A DNA stretch of 64,000 nt from Odoribacter laneus YIT 12061 (GCF_000243215.1 NZ_JH594598.1:1-64000); one strand, 5' to 3'; positions 1 to 9,903 are shown, counted from the first letter of the stretch. Made by a program: numbers and translations. Notes: generated by a model not told the origin, from the sequence alone.

Positions 1-207
1 TACTCTATTCCCCAGGAAGGAAAAAGAGACTATGAGGTATTAATCCACGTTTCCATGGGCTATCCCTCTGTCAAAGGCAGGTTGCATACGCGTTACTCAC
101 CCGTGCGCCGGTCGTCAGCGGTGTATTGCTACACCCTGTTACCCCTCGACTTGCATGTGTTAAGCCTGTCGCTAGCGTTCATCCTGAGCCAGGATCAAAC
201 TCTTCAT
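1..207 (-). rRNA. rrs: 16S ribosomal RNA, 5' end (partial)
   Basis: Read on the minus strand, positions 207 to 1 begin with the 16S 5' terminus (GAGTTTGATCCTGGCTCAG, at 187-205) and continue through the conserved GAACGCTAGCGACAGGC and ACACATGCAAGTCGAG segments into the V1-V2 region. The rest of the gene and the operon lie off the left edge. The exact mature 5' end is uncertain by a few bases. The GCTAGCGACAGGC form is typical of Bacteroidales. Confidence 0.97.
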
Positions 208-298
208 AGTTAAAGTTTTTTTTGTGTTTCCTGTGTCAGGTTATAATTCCTTATCATTCATTGTTAAGGACTCGCACTTGCTTGTTTGTCACTTCAAT

Positions 299-311
299 AT
301 TTTAAAGAACT
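299..311 (-). promoter_or_regulatory. boxA-like antitermination element in the rRNA leader
   Basis: The minus strand reads AGTTCTTTAAAA about 95 bases before the 16S 5' end, close to the bacterial boxA core (TGCTCTTTAACA). It sits between the proposed promoters and the 16S gene, where rRNA antitermination sites lie. The assignment rests on position and core similarity only. Confidence 0.45.
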
Positions 312-356
312 TTCTTAGCTTCTAAAAATCCCCAAAATTTCGGGGGAAAGCGTCGG

Positions 357-387
357 CAAAGATAATACCACTTTTTTGTTCTGCAAA
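357..387 (-). promoter_or_regulatory. rRNA operon promoter, proximal copy
   Basis: On the minus strand a -33 TTTG (384-387) is followed by a 19-base spacer and a perfect -7 TATCTTTG (357-364), matching the Bacteroidota primary-sigma consensus. It would start transcription near 350, about 145 bases before the 16S 5' end. A second promoter of the same form lies upstream at 482-514. Confidence 0.75.
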
Positions 388-481
388 ATCTTTCCGAAAC
401 TTTTTTGAAACTTTTTTTAAGAACTCGCGTTTCGGTTTGTTTACCCCTTTCCCTTCCTGCAACTCTTCCCGAAAGCGGGTG

Positions 482-514
482 CAAAGATAAAACAATTATT
501 ACCCCTTTTCCAAA
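482..514 (-). promoter_or_regulatory. rRNA operon promoter, distal copy
   Basis: On the minus strand TTTG (511-514), a 21-base spacer and a perfect TATCTTTG (482-489). It shares the flanking bases GCAAAGATAA with the proximal promoter. The remaining bases of the 208-779 gap are AT-rich; besides these promoters, the boxA-like site and the hisS -7 element I see nothing in it. Confidence 0.65.
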
Positions 515-696
515 TTTTTATACCCTTTTTTTTTGAAAAAATTTCACAATACGACATAAAATACTATATAACAGAAAAATAAACGACAGTCGTACAGAAT
601 CAAAACTTTCTTTTCTCTACCTTTTATCCGATTTATAAAGAAAATCTTCTTTTCTGTTTCTTTCTACAGGTTCTGGTATTTTATCTCTACTTTTGT

Positions 697-704
697 TATA
701 TTTG
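697..704 (+). promoter_or_regulatory. -7 element of the hisS promoter
   Basis: TATATTTG matches TAnnTTTG fully and lies 75 bases before the hisS start. A -33 TTTG is not clear; TTCTG at 671-675 would give a 21-base spacer. Confidence 0.5.
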
Positions 705-779
705 TCCGCTTAGTTTTGCGGATTCAGGGTTCTCCCGGACAGCAATTCACACAAACCGACAATTAAAATCTAGAAATAA

Positions 780-2153
780 ATGGCACAACTACCTTCGATA
801 CCCAAAGGGACAAGAGATTATTCACCAGAAATCATGGTGAAAAGAAATTATATTTTCGATACAATCAAAAGTGTTTTCCGGTTATATGGTTATATGCCTT
901 TAGAAACTCCGGCCATGGAAAACCTCTCGACTCTTATGGGGAAATATGGAGACGAGGGGGATAAATTACTCTTTAAGATTCTCAATTCCGGAAATTTTCT
1001 TTCGGACGTTTCCGATTCGGAATTACAAGAACGGAACATTCCCAAACTAACCAACAAAATTTCAGAAAAGGGACTTCGTTACGATTTGACTGTTCCTTTT
1101 GCCCGTTTTGTAGTTCAGCACCAATCTGAAATCAGTTTTCCATTTAAGCGATATCAAATACAGCCTGTTTGGAGAGCCGATCGGCCTCAAAAAGGGCGTT
1201 ACCGTGAATTTTACCAATGTGATGTCGATGTGGTGGGAAGCGATTCTCTTCTCAATGAAGTAGAACTTATTCAAATCGTAAACGAAGTCTATCAAAGATT
1301 GAAAATCAATGTCCGTCTGCTCATCAACAATCGGAAAGTATTAGCAGGAATAGCAGAGATCATTGGGTATCCGGAAAAGTTAACCGATATTACAGTGGCC
1401 ATTGACAAAATGGATAAAATCGGTCGGGAGGCTGTTCAGCAAGAATTACGGGAAAGGGGAATTTCCGAGGAAGGAATTTTAAAATTACAACCGATTTTAG
1501 ATTTAAAAGGGGGCAATGAAGAAAAATTAGTACAATTACGCCAAGTGCTTTCTGAAAGTGAAACGGGTTTAAAAGGGATAGAAGAACTAAACCAGGTATT
1601 CAATTATCTGAAAACGTTGAAAATCTCTATCGATATTCAGCTGGATCTCACTCTGGCCAGAGGATTAAGTTATTACACGGGAGCTATTTTCGAAGTAAAA
1701 GCTCTGGATGCAGAAATCGGCAGTATTACAGGGGGGGGACGTTATGACGATCTGACAGGTATTTTTGGTTTAAAAAATGTATCCGGAGTCGGCATTTCCT
1801 TCGGAGCGGACCGTATTTTTGATGTCATGAATCAATTGAACTTATTTCCATCAGATTCCAACACGACCACTCAAATATTATTTGTAAATTTCGGTTTCCG
1901 GGAAGAGCAGTTTTGTTTGTCCTATCTTCAGGAACTGCGCAATCAGGGGATCAACGCCGAATTATATCCCGACACAGCCAAAATGAAAAAACAAATGGCT
2001 TATGCCGATAAAAAAGGCATTCCTTTTGTAGCCCTTATTGGAGAAAACGAGATAAACTCAGGAATTGTTTCCTTAAAAAATATGCTTACAGGAGAACAGA
2101 AAAATATCAAACTGAATGAATTAGCAGAGGAACTGAAAAAAGAAACAATCTAA
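780..2153 (+). CDS. hisS: Histidine--tRNA ligase
   Basis: Class II aminoacyl-tRNA synthetase that charges tRNA-His in the cytoplasm. At 457 residues it is of normal to slightly long size. Motif 1 begins GTRDYSP (residues 10-16). Motif 2 spans about 131-153 ([18 protein letters not shown]). The histidine-specific motif [10 protein letters not shown] is at 292-301, GGGRYDDL at 318-325, and motif 3 [10 protein letters not shown] at 336-345. The remaining residues, from about 365, form the anticodon-binding domain. The start is an ATG directly after an A-rich leader; translation begins [10 protein letters not shown], as in relatives. It stands alone: the rRNA operon leaves in the opposite direction and hutH follows with its own start 168 bases later. 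Confidence 0.97.
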   Translation: MAQLPSIPKGTRDYSPEIMVKRNYIFDTIKSVFRLYGYMPLETPAMENLSTLMGKYGDEGDKLLFKILNSGNFLSDVSDSELQERNIPKLTNKISEKGLRYDLTVPFARFVVQHQSEISFPFKRYQIQPVWRADRPQKGRYREFYQCDVDVVGSDSLLNEVELIQIVNEVYQRLKINVRLLINNRKVLAGIAEIIGYPEKLTDITVAIDKMDKIGREAVQQELRERGISEEGILKLQPILDLKGGNEEKLVQLRQVLSESETGLKGIEELNQVFNYLKTLKISIDIQLDLTLARGLSYYTGAIFEVKALDAEIGSITGGGRYDDLTGIFGLKNVSGVGISFGADRIFDVMNQLNLFPSDSNTTTQILFVNFGFREEQFCLSYLQELRNQGINAELYPDTAKMKKQMAYADKKGIPFVALIGENEINSGIVSLKNMLTGEQKNIKLNELAEELKKETI

Positions 2154-2321
2154 AATCTCACTGAAACATTTTATGCTATTATATAAAAAAGAACACAGGC
2201 CTTTAAAGAGCCATGGTTTTGATACCCGATGTCCTTAATTGCTGTTTTTCATTACAGCAAACCCAACCGGAATTTTTCCGGCTTCCTTTTTTATAGTAAA
2301 TATCATTCTAAATCTTTTGTT

Positions 2322-3818
2322 ATGAAACATTTTATTTCTCCAGCTCCGCTAACGTTTGAGATCATTGATACTATTCTACATAAAGGTTATAAATTAGCTC
2401 TTTCAGAAGAGAGTAAAAAATTAATTTGTGACTGTAAAGCTTATTTGGACCACAAAATTGCCACTTCGGAGAAACCGCTTTACGGTATCACAACAGGTTT
2501 TGGTTCTCTTTGTAAAATCAGTATTTCCACAGCCGATTTAAGTCAGTTACAAGCCAATCTGGTGATGTCGCACGCTTGTAGTATCGGAGAGCCGATATCG
2601 AAAGACCTCATCCGTCTGATGCTCCTCCTGAAAGCACACGCTCTGTCTTTAGGGAAATCCGGAGTACAGCTGGCAACAGTAGAAAGGATTATCGATATGT
2701 ATAACCACGACGTACTTCCTGTCGTACGGGAATTGGGTTCTTTAGGGGCTTCTGGCGACCTGGCACCTTTAGCCAACCTTTTCCTTCCCTTGATTAACGA
2801 AGGATGTGTATATTATAAAAACAAAATCCGGGAAGCCAAAGAGGTGAATGCAGAACTGGGTTGGGAACCTATCGCCCTAGGGGCCAAAGAGGGCTTAGCA
2901 CTCTTAAACGGTACTCAGTTCATGAGCGCTCATGCTGTTTACGCCCTATTAAAAGCTTTCAAAATTATAAAATATGCCGATATTATCGGAGCTCTTTCCC
3001 TGGATGCCTACGACGGACGTATTGATCCGTTTTTACCCCAGATACAGGCTGCCCGTCCCCATCCGGGACAGATAGAGACAGCCCGCAATGTACGGACCCT
3101 GCTAGAGGGATCTGAATTCCAGAAAAAAGAAAAAGTCCGGGTACAAGATCCTTATTCTTTCCGTTGTATGCCCCAGGTACACGGCGCCTGTAAAGATACG
3201 GTCCTGTATGTCGCTTCGGTAGTCGAAAGGGAAATCAATTCCGTCACCGACAATCCGACAATTTTCACAGAAGATGACTTAATCATCTCAGGAGGCAACT
3301 TCCACGGGGAACCTTTGGCCCTGGTGCTCGACTTTTTGAGTATCGCATTGGCAGAGTTAGGGAGCATTTCCGAAAGACGTACTTATCGTTTGATTTCCGG
3401 AGACCGGGGTAATTTACCCGAATTTCTTGTCGCAAACCCCGGCTTGAACTCCGGTTTTATGATCCCTCAATATGCCGCCGCCGCTATCGTCAGCAAAAAC
3501 AAACAACTGTGCACGCCTTGTAGCGTCGATTCCATCCCTTCTTCCAACGAGCAGGAAGATCACGTCAGTATGGGAGGGAATGCCGCGACCAAAACAATAA
3601 AGGTTTGCGAAAATGTAGAACGGATACTGGCCATAGAACTTCTAAATGCAGCACAGGCTATTGATTTACAACGCCCGACCAAAACGTCGCCTTATTTGGA
3701 AGATTTTCTCCAAGAATTCCGTAGCATCGTTCCTTTTAACAGCGAAGACCGCGTCATGTATAAAGATATCGACGCTGCAACCGAATTCCTGAAGGCTGGT
3801 GATTTTCACGCCAATTGA
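2322..3818 (+). CDS. hutH: Histidine ammonia-lyase (aromatic amino acid lyase family)
   Basis: Deaminates L-histidine to urocanate, the first step of histidine breakdown. The open frame begins at 2229, but I chose the ATG at 2322 (MKHFISPAPL; 498 residues) because the first 31 residues resemble no lyase N-terminus and 498 is the usual family length. Seen: the catalytic Tyr54 in YGITTGFG, and Ala143-Ser144-Gly145 in GASGDLAPLA, which cyclises to the MIO electrophile. Ser83-His84 (VMSHA) occupies the substrate-selectivity position; a His here is typical of histidine lyases and excludes the phenylalanine type. No other hut genes (hutU, hutI, ftcD) are nearby, so histidine use is inferred from the family and not from context. 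Confidence 0.9.
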   Translation: MKHFISPAPLTFEIIDTILHKGYKLALSEESKKLICDCKAYLDHKIATSEKPLYGITTGFGSLCKISISTADLSQLQANLVMSHACSIGEPISKDLIRLMLLLKAHALSLGKSGVQLATVERIIDMYNHDVLPVVRELGSLGASGDLAPLANLFLPLINEGCVYYKNKIREAKEVNAELGWEPIALGAKEGLALLNGTQFMSAHAVYALLKAFKIIKYADIIGALSLDAYDGRIDPFLPQIQAARPHPGQIETARNVRTLLEGSEFQKKEKVRVQDPYSFRCMPQVHGACKDTVLYVASVVEREINSVTDNPTIFTEDDLIISGGNFHGEPLALVLDFLSIALAELGSISERRTYRLISGDRGNLPEFLVANPGLNSGFMIPQYAAAAIVSKNKQLCTPCSVDSIPSSNEQEDHVSMGGNAATKTIKVCENVERILAIELLNAAQAIDLQRPTKTSPYLEDFLQEFRSIVPFNSEDRVMYKDIDAATEFLKAGDFHAN

Positions 3819-3836
3819 AATGCGAAAATAATTTTT

Positions 3837-3860
3837 TTGTCAGAGAGGCCTCTCTGACAA
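3837..3860. repeat. Perfect 24-bp palindrome after hutH
   Basis: Two 12-base halves (TTGTCAGAGAGG and CCTCTCTGACAA) form a perfect palindrome with no loop, 18 bases after the hutH stop. There is no T-run after it on either strand, so it is not an ordinary intrinsic terminator. It could be a protein-binding site. Confidence 0.8.
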
Positions 3861-3930
3861 TTCGTTGATTAACGGACTTTCAGTTCTGACTAAAAATGGA
3901 TTCCGAACAGGTAGACCGTTAATCAACGAA
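3861..3930. repeat. 15-bp inverted repeat around a 40-base centre
   Basis: TTCGTTGATTAACGG (3861-3875) is the exact reverse complement of CCGTTAATCAACGAA (3916-3930). It abuts the 24-bp palindrome at 3837-3860. The 347-base gap between hutH and the next gene (3819-4165) holds these two structures and no gene I believe in; the 83-codon frame at 3865-4116 runs through the repeat and looks accidental. Confidence 0.8.
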
Positions 3931-4165
3931 AATTCATTCCCCCTATGTTGGATACTCGGACTTCCAAAAGTTTTTACATTCAGACAAATTCCTCCTTCCC
4001 CTTTCTTTCTAAAATCTCTTTATCATTTTAAATCCGGAAAAAGATATTCCCAAAATAATTCTTTAACTTTATGGAATTATTGTGTTTGCAACATCTTTAA
4101 AGAACAATGTCCGTAAAGACAATTCAGAGGCAGATGCAAAACATAAACAATAAAGAATAAACATC

Positions 4166-7100
4166 ATGAAAACAGTACTTTGTTTTATTTTATTATGCAT
4201 TTCGTATTCAGGTTTTTCTCAAACTGACTGGAAAAAATTATGCGATGAGAAACCGAAAACAGCTTTAGCTAAAGCCGAAAAAATGTATGATCAAGCTTTA
4301 CTCGAAAAAAACGGTCCGAAATTAATACAAGCCCTTACCATCAGAATTTACTGTCAATCGTTAATCGATTCGGAATCCATTCTCCCTCTTTTCCAGGAAA
4401 TAGAAAAGCTGATTACGAATTTAAAAAATCCGGTAGAGAAAAGTATTTTACATAGCATCCTGGCAGAATATTATCAAGACTATTACAATCAGCATGCTTA
4501 TCAGATCAATCAACGTACCCCCCTAGCGAATTTCGTGCCCGAAGATATAAAAGAATGGAGCGGAAATCTTTTTATAGAAAAGATATTCTATCATGCTTTA
4601 GCCGCCTTGGAAGCCCAAACTGATCTTGAAAAAACACCGGCCAGTACCTATAATTTAATCCTGAAAACCGGTTCGGATTCGAAACAATTACGCCCGACCC
4701 TCTATGATTTTTTAGCTTATCGCAGTATAGAACAACTCCGAAATTGTAATTCCGAAAATATAGCTCGTTTTTTCCCGCAATCTACACCCTCCCACCCTGA
4801 TTTTCTATCGGTTATCTCTCACTTTATTTCCATACCACTGGAAACAAAACCTTACGATGTGGTTTCAAATGTCTTTAAAATTTACCAAAACCTATTGAAA
4901 TTCAGGGTATCTGCTGCTAACCGTCCCGCTCTTTTATTAGCAGACCTGGACCGGTTAACCTACGGACAGGAAATTTTACAAAATGATTCCCTTTATCTCC
5001 GCCGCCTGCAAGAATTAGAAAGGGACTTTTCTGACATCCCTTATGTAGTAGAAATTCTTTACGAAGAAGCGCGATTATACTGGTCAAATTCTTCCCGTTC
5101 GGATTCTGCACTCAGCGAGATAAAAAAAGCCTTATATTATTGTGAGTTGGGCCTAAAAAAATATCCCGACTATGAAAGAATAGGATTATTGAAAGACCTG
5201 AAAAATGAAATTGAAAACCCAGAACTCCATGTAAGTCTTTCCGAAATCATTTATCCGAATACCTCCTTTTCCCTGAAAGCTAATTATAAAAATATCACGC
5301 AAATAAAACTCAGTATTTCCCGGCTCCAAGAGACAACCCGATCCTATGAACAGAAAAAAAACAATAAAACTCCCCTCCAAACAACATCTCTCTATACAAA
5401 GTCCTATACCTTACCTTCCGAACCTCTTCAACAAGACACCTCTTTTTCTTTACCAGCTCTCAAAAGCGGTATGTACGAACTCTTGATAGAGGCAAACGGC
5501 AAGAAAACAGATAATATGATGTTTATTGTCAACGATCTTTTTACCGCTATTCAAATCGAAAAAAATAACCGGGTTCATTTTATGGTCAGGAATAAACAAA
5601 GCGGTAAACCGATCCCTAATGCGACAATTAATGTTTATGAGGCTTTGGAAAAGCAATATCCACCTTTGGCCCATCTCCTCCCTCTTACTCAGGTAAAAAC
5701 GGATAAAAATGGAAGGGCCACATTAAAACTGACAAGCGGGAATAAAAAATACAAACAATTTTATTACGAAGTAACGGATATCCAAAATCCGAACAATTAC
5801 ATTTATTCCTATTATTACGATGCTTCTTTCTTTGAAAGGAGCAACGCCCAAATTCAAAATGTAAATTTTTTTACAGACCGTAAAATCTATCGTCCTGGAC
5901 AAACGGTATTGTTCAGCGGTATCGCCTGGGCTTCCTCTCCGGATAGCTCCATTTTAAACACCGAAAAAACGTATACTATTCAATTCTATCACTTTACCAA
6001 CAGCCAAAACCGGAAAGAACTAACGGTAAAAACCAATGAATGGGGTTCTTTCAGTGGTAGTTTTGTGATTCCGAAAGAAGGCCTCAATGGCACCTATATC
6101 CTTTCCACGACAAATGGTCAAACCCAGATAGAAGTCGCCGAATACAAACGGCCAGAGATAGAAATTCAAATAGATCCTTTAAAAAAACCTTATGCTTTCG
6201 GAGACACCCTTCAAATCGACGGACGCCTAAAAACATATTCAGGCGTACCCCTAGATCATTCAAAGATCAACTATCAAATCTATCTAAAGCAAACTTATCG
6301 GTGGCAAACACCGGAGCCCTCCTCTATAAAAGGACAGTTGAGCACGGACATTGACGGAAACTTCCAACTAAAATTTCCGACAAAAGTCCCTGCGACCCAT
6401 AACCCTGTCCTTCTGCAAGGTTATTATTATGAAATTATCCTTTCCGCTACAGATTCCAAAGGCGAAACTCAGGAGACAGCCGTTCAGCTTCCTATGAATG
6501 TCTCTCCCTTTTCCCTCGAAATCCGTTTTCCTGAATACGTCAACAAAGAAATGCCCATCGCCTTCTCTGTCTTAGCTCGTAATTCTTCAGATTACAAAGT
6601 TTCAGAAAATATAAGTTATACCTTTTACAAACTTGCGCCTTTAAACTCTTTGGAGCAGACTTACCATCCTGACAGTATAAAAACAGAGAAAAAGATGGCG
6701 GAAGGGGTTCTACTGACGAATACGGATTCGTCCCTGAATTTAAAAACCTGGGACTCCGGAGCTTATGTCATTCTTGTAAGGGGAGGGAATATAGAACATA
6801 AAAAAATATTTTATCTCTATTCTCCACAGGACAAACGGCCTCCAATACAAACTTACAATTGGCTGGTCCAAGAGAAAACTTCTTGTAAACCAGGAGAAAA
6901 TGCAGAAATTTTATTCGGCAGTTCTGCAAAAAATGTATACGTACTCTATGAACTGTATGATGGTTATCAATTGCTAAAACGGGAATTTCTCCAGCTTTCC
7001 GACCAAGTTAAACACTTCAGTATTCCTTACTCCGAACAATATGGTAACACTCTTTGCCTTATGCTTTCTTTTGTAAAAGAGGGAAAATTTTTCAACAACC

Positions 7101-9859
7101 AGATTGAAATCCATAAAATACAGGCAAACAAAGACCTGACCATACAAACCAAAGTGTTCCGGGATCAATTACAGCCCGGACAAAAAGAAAACTGGGAATT
7201 TATCATCCGGGATCATCAAGGCTTACCGGTTACGGCTGAAATTTTAGCAGTCCTGTACGACCAATCGTTGGATCAATTTCTAAAAAACAACTGGTATTTT
7301 AATCCTTTCCCCGGCTGGAATAGCAATTATCCCCTTTGGAGAACACCGATGTATCCCCCCACCCCAAGCATTTATATGTCTTTTCCCATACCTTACAAGG
7401 CTGTTCCTCCTTTCCAGTTTGACGAATTAAAACTCTATAAACAACCATACGCTTATTATGAGGCTAGGAGTCTCCATTCCCTGGAAGACAGGAATGCCGG
7501 TATGCCAATAGCCAATCATAAAGCCGCACTACCGGTATATGCTCAAGATACTGAGCGTTCCGAAACGACAAATTCAGCTCCGGAAAAAAAGCTGACACTT
7601 CGGGAAAATTTTCAGGAAACTGTTTTCTTTTACCCTCAACTTGTCAGCAATGACAGCGGTATTGTCCGGATACATTTTACAATGCCGGATGCCACTACCC
7701 GTTGGAAATTTATGGCTTTAGCCCATACCCGGTCCTTAAGTCACGGTTTAATAGAAAAAGAAATCACTACTTCCAAACAACTGATGGTGATGCCAAACCT
7801 TCCCCGGTATTTCCGAAACGGAGATAGCACAATACTGAAAACCACAGTTAGTAACAGAAGCGGAAATTTACAAACCGGGCAAGTCACTTTAGAACTTTTC
7901 GATCCCTTGACCAACCGGGTACAGTTAAGACGGGTGACGGACTTCACTGCAAATCCCCAACAAAATACGACAGTATCCCAAGGCTTTACAGTCCCCCAGA
8001 ACATATCTGTCATCGGCTGCCGGATTATCGCCTCCACTTCGGATTTCAGCGATGGAGAACAACACTTGATTGCCGTCGTTCCGGACAAAGTTATGCTCAC
8101 AGAAGCTCTTCCTTTTTTTATCAATCAGAAAGGGACTCAGACTTTCCACCTGGACGCCGTCTCTCCTACGAAAGAAGATTACAGGCTTACACTGGAAGTC
8201 ACTACCAATCCCCTTTGGTACGCCGTGCTGGCTCTCCCCAGCCTGCAACAACCCCAAACGGAGAACATTTCCTCTATCGCGGCAGCCTTCTACGTAAACA
8301 CAATAGGAAACTATATCGCAACAGCCAATCCCCGCATTGTAGCTGCAATCCAGACACTACAGGCTGAACAGGGGAATGCAACAGACTATATTTCGCAACT
8401 AGAGAAAAACCCGGAACTCAAATCTATTCTCCTGGAAAATTCTCCCTGGGTATTAGACGCACAAAATGAAACGGAACGTATACAGTCCCTGGCCCAACTT
8501 TTCGATCAGAACCGGCTGCAGCAACTCCAACAGACGGCTTTTCAAAAAATACAAGCCTTGCAAGAAGCAGACGGAGGATGGAGCTGGTTTAAAGGCATGC
8601 CCTCCGACCGTTTTATGACCTGCAATGTCTTGAATATATTCTCCATGGCCACATTAACCGGAAAAACCGAAGGAGGAGAAAAAGAAAAAATGATGCAAAT
8701 CAAGGCCTTACGCTACTTGGATAACGAAATCCTCAAAGATTATGAAAAGAAAAACAAAAAACTGACATACAGTCAAATTCTTTATCTATATGTCCGCAGT
8801 TTTTACCGCGACATTCCACTGGGAGAAGCCCTGCAAGCTCATAAATATTATATCGGTTTGGCCGAAAAAGAGTGGAACCGGTTTTCTCTTTACGAAAAAG
8901 CCTTGACGGCAACGACCTTGTTCCGATACGGAAAACCAGAGACAGCCCGAAAAATTTTGAATTCCTTACAGGAATATGCCACAGTAAATGCGGAACTCGG
9001 TATGTTTTGGGCGAACAATAACTCCTCAGGTTATTCCTTGAATTCTGCCATACAGGTCCATACGGCGATTATGGAAGCTTTTCATGAAATAGAAGGAAAT
9101 ACCGCCCATACAGATTTAATGAAACAATGGTTATTGCGTCAGAAACAAACGCAAAATTGGGGCAATACCCCGAGTACAGTCGACGCCATCTATGCCTTAC
9201 TCCTAACCGGCAATACTCAATTGGACAGTCAAGAGCAATTGACGGTTGCATTGGGAAATCAAAAAATAGATATGAACAAAGCCGATCAAATGCTGGGCTA
9301 TATCAAAACGGTCTATCCAGCTACCGCCATTTCCCCCGATTTATCCCAACTTACCATTACAAAAGAACAAAATACCCCCAGTTGGGGAGCCCTCTATTTA
9401 CAATATTTCGATCAGCTGAAACAAGTTCAGAAAAAGAAAAAGGACATTCTGAATATCGAGAAAAAACTTTTTATCGAAAAAAATAGCGAATCCGGGCCCC
9501 AACTCATTCCTCTCAACACTTCCTTGCAAATCGGAGACAAGGTTGTCGTACGCTTAACCGTTAGCCTGGACCGGGATATGGAATACATCCATTTAAAAGA
9601 TTCACGCGCTGCCTGCTTTGAACCGGTACAGCAAATCTCCGGCAATCAATGGAAATACGGAACGTTTTACTATGAAGAAATAAAAGACGGCGTAAGTAAT
9701 TTCTTTATCCGGCATTTACCTAAGGGAACCTATGTATTTGAATATCCGGTATGGGTTAATCAGGAAGGAATTTATCAGGATGGTCTGGCAACCATTCAAT
9801 CGATGTATGCCCCTGAATTCGTATCCCACAGCCGTAGTCAGGAAATTGAAGTCAGATAA
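4166..9859 (+). CDS. Alpha-2-macroglobulin family protein without thioester
   Basis: Very large exported protein (1897 residues) of the bacterial alpha-2-macroglobulin (YfaS-like) family, thought to trap or inhibit proteases in the cell envelope. A signal peptide is visible (hydrophobic residues 4-17, then FSQT). The N-terminal 450 residues are mostly helical. An MG2-type domain with the hallmark TDRKIYRPGQTV lies near 570. The A2M domain begins near 1147 (FYPQLVSNDSG, then PDATTRWKFMALAHT), and the alpha-helical complement-like domain includes GGWSWFKG near 1470. Where thioester members carry CxEQ, this protein has Asn1367-Ile-Ser-Ser1370, so it cannot form the covalent trap. It stands alone, with no pbpC-like partner beside it. 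A convergent terminator follows. Confidence 0.88.
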   Translation: MKTVLCFILLCISYSGFSQTDWKKLCDEKPKTALAKAEKMYDQALLEKNGPKLIQALTIRIYCQSLIDSESILPLFQEIEKLITNLKNPVEKSILHSILAEYYQDYYNQHAYQINQRTPLANFVPEDIKEWSGNLFIEKIFYHALAALEAQTDLEKTPASTYNLILKTGSDSKQLRPTLYDFLAYRSIEQLRNCNSENIARFFPQSTPSHPDFLSVISHFISIPLETKPYDVVSNVFKIYQNLLKFRVSAANRPALLLADLDRLTYGQEILQNDSLYLRRLQELERDFSDIPYVVEILYEEARLYWSNSSRSDSALSEIKKALYYCELGLKKYPDYERIGLLKDLKNEIENPELHVSLSEIIYPNTSFSLKANYKNITQIKLSISRLQETTRSYEQKKNNKTPLQTTSLYTKSYTLPSEPLQQDTSFSLPALKSGMYELLIEANGKKTDNMMFIVNDLFTAIQIEKNNRVHFMVRNKQSGKPIPNATINVYEALEKQYPPLAHLLPLTQVKTDKNGRATLKLTSGNKKYKQFYYEVTDIQNPNNYIYSYYYDASFFERSNAQIQNVNFFTDRKIYRPGQTVLFSGIAWASSPDSSILNTEKTYTIQFYHFTNSQNRKELTVKTNEWGSFSGSFVIPKEGLNGTYILSTTNGQTQIEVAEYKRPEIEIQIDPLKKPYAFGDTLQIDGRLKTYSGVPLDHSKINYQIYLKQTYRWQTPEPSSIKGQLSTDIDGNFQLKFPTKVPATHNPVLLQGYYYEIILSATDSKGETQETAVQLPMNVSPFSLEIRFPEYVNKEMPIAFSVLARNSSDYKVSENISYTFYKLAPLNSLEQTYHPDSIKTEKKMAEGVLLTNTDSSLNLKTWDSGAYVILVRGGNIEHKKIFYLYSPQDKRPPIQTYNWLVQEKTSCKPGENAEILFGSSAKNVYVLYELYDGYQLLKREFLQLSDQVKHFSIPYSEQYGNTLCLMLSFVKEGKFFNNQIEIHKIQANKDLTIQTKVFRDQLQPGQKENWEFIIRDHQGLPVTAEILAVLYDQSLDQFLKNNWYFNPFPGWNSNYPLWRTPMYPPTPSIYMSFPIPYKAVPPFQFDELKLYKQPYAYYEARSLHSLEDRNAGMPIANHKAALPVYAQDTERSETTNSAPEKKLTLRENFQETVFFYPQLVSNDSGIVRIHFTMPDATTRWKFMALAHTRSLSHGLIEKEITTSKQLMVMPNLPRYFRNGDSTILKTTVSNRSGNLQTGQVTLELFDPLTNRVQLRRVTDFTANPQQNTTVSQGFTVPQNISVIGCRIIASTSDFSDGEQHLIAVVPDKVMLTEALPFFINQKGTQTFHLDAVSPTKEDYRLTLEVTTNPLWYAVLALPSLQQPQTENISSIAAAFYVNTIGNYIATANPRIVAAIQTLQAEQGNATDYISQLEKNPELKSILLENSPWVLDAQNETERIQSLAQLFDQNRLQQLQQTAFQKIQALQEADGGWSWFKGMPSDRFMTCNVLNIFSMATLTGKTEGGEKEKMMQIKALRYLDNEILKDYEKKNKKLTYSQILYLYVRSFYRDIPLGEALQAHKYYIGLAEKEWNRFSLYEKALTATTLFRYGKPETARKILNSLQEYATVNAELGMFWANNNSSGYSLNSAIQVHTAIMEAFHEIEGNTAHTDLMKQWLLRQKQTQNWGNTPSTVDAIYALLLTGNTQLDSQEQLTVALGNQKIDMNKADQMLGYIKTVYPATAISPDLSQLTITKEQNTPSWGALYLQYFDQLKQVQKKKKDILNIEKKLFIEKNSESGPQLIPLNTSLQIGDKVVVRLTVSLDRDMEYIHLKDSRAACFEPVQQISGNQWKYGTFYYEEIKDGVSNFFIRHLPKGTYVFEYPVWVNQEGIYQDGLATIQSMYAPEFVSHSRSQEIEVR

Positions 9860-9877
9860 AATTTTAAGAAGTAAAAG

Positions 9878-9903
9878 GGTCCGAACAGCCATTTGTTCGG
9901 ACC
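9878..9903. terminator. Bidirectional terminator between convergent genes
   Basis: A 10-bp perfect stem (GGTCCGAACA with TGTTCGGACC) has a 6-base loop and lies between the stop of the A2M-like gene (9859, plus) and that of the response regulator (9911, minus). T-rich stretches follow on both strands, though they are not pure T-runs. Confidence 0.75.

Noticed and set aside
302-484. Minus-strand ORF of 60 codons upstream of the 16S gene
   Set aside because: It lies within the rRNA leader and overlaps the proximal promoter. Its basic, low-complexity sequence resembles no protein.
2229-2321. Upstream 31-codon extension of hutH
   Set aside because: The extension resembles no lyase N-terminus; starting at 2322 gives the normal length and a typical start.
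3837-3860. Palindrome after hutH as an intrinsic terminator
   Set aside because: No loop and no T-run follows on either strand.
3865-4116. Plus-strand ORF of 83 codons after hutH
   Set aside because: It runs through the inverted repeat at 3861-3930, has no clear start signal and an atypical composition (many Pro, Phe and Ser), and no known motif.
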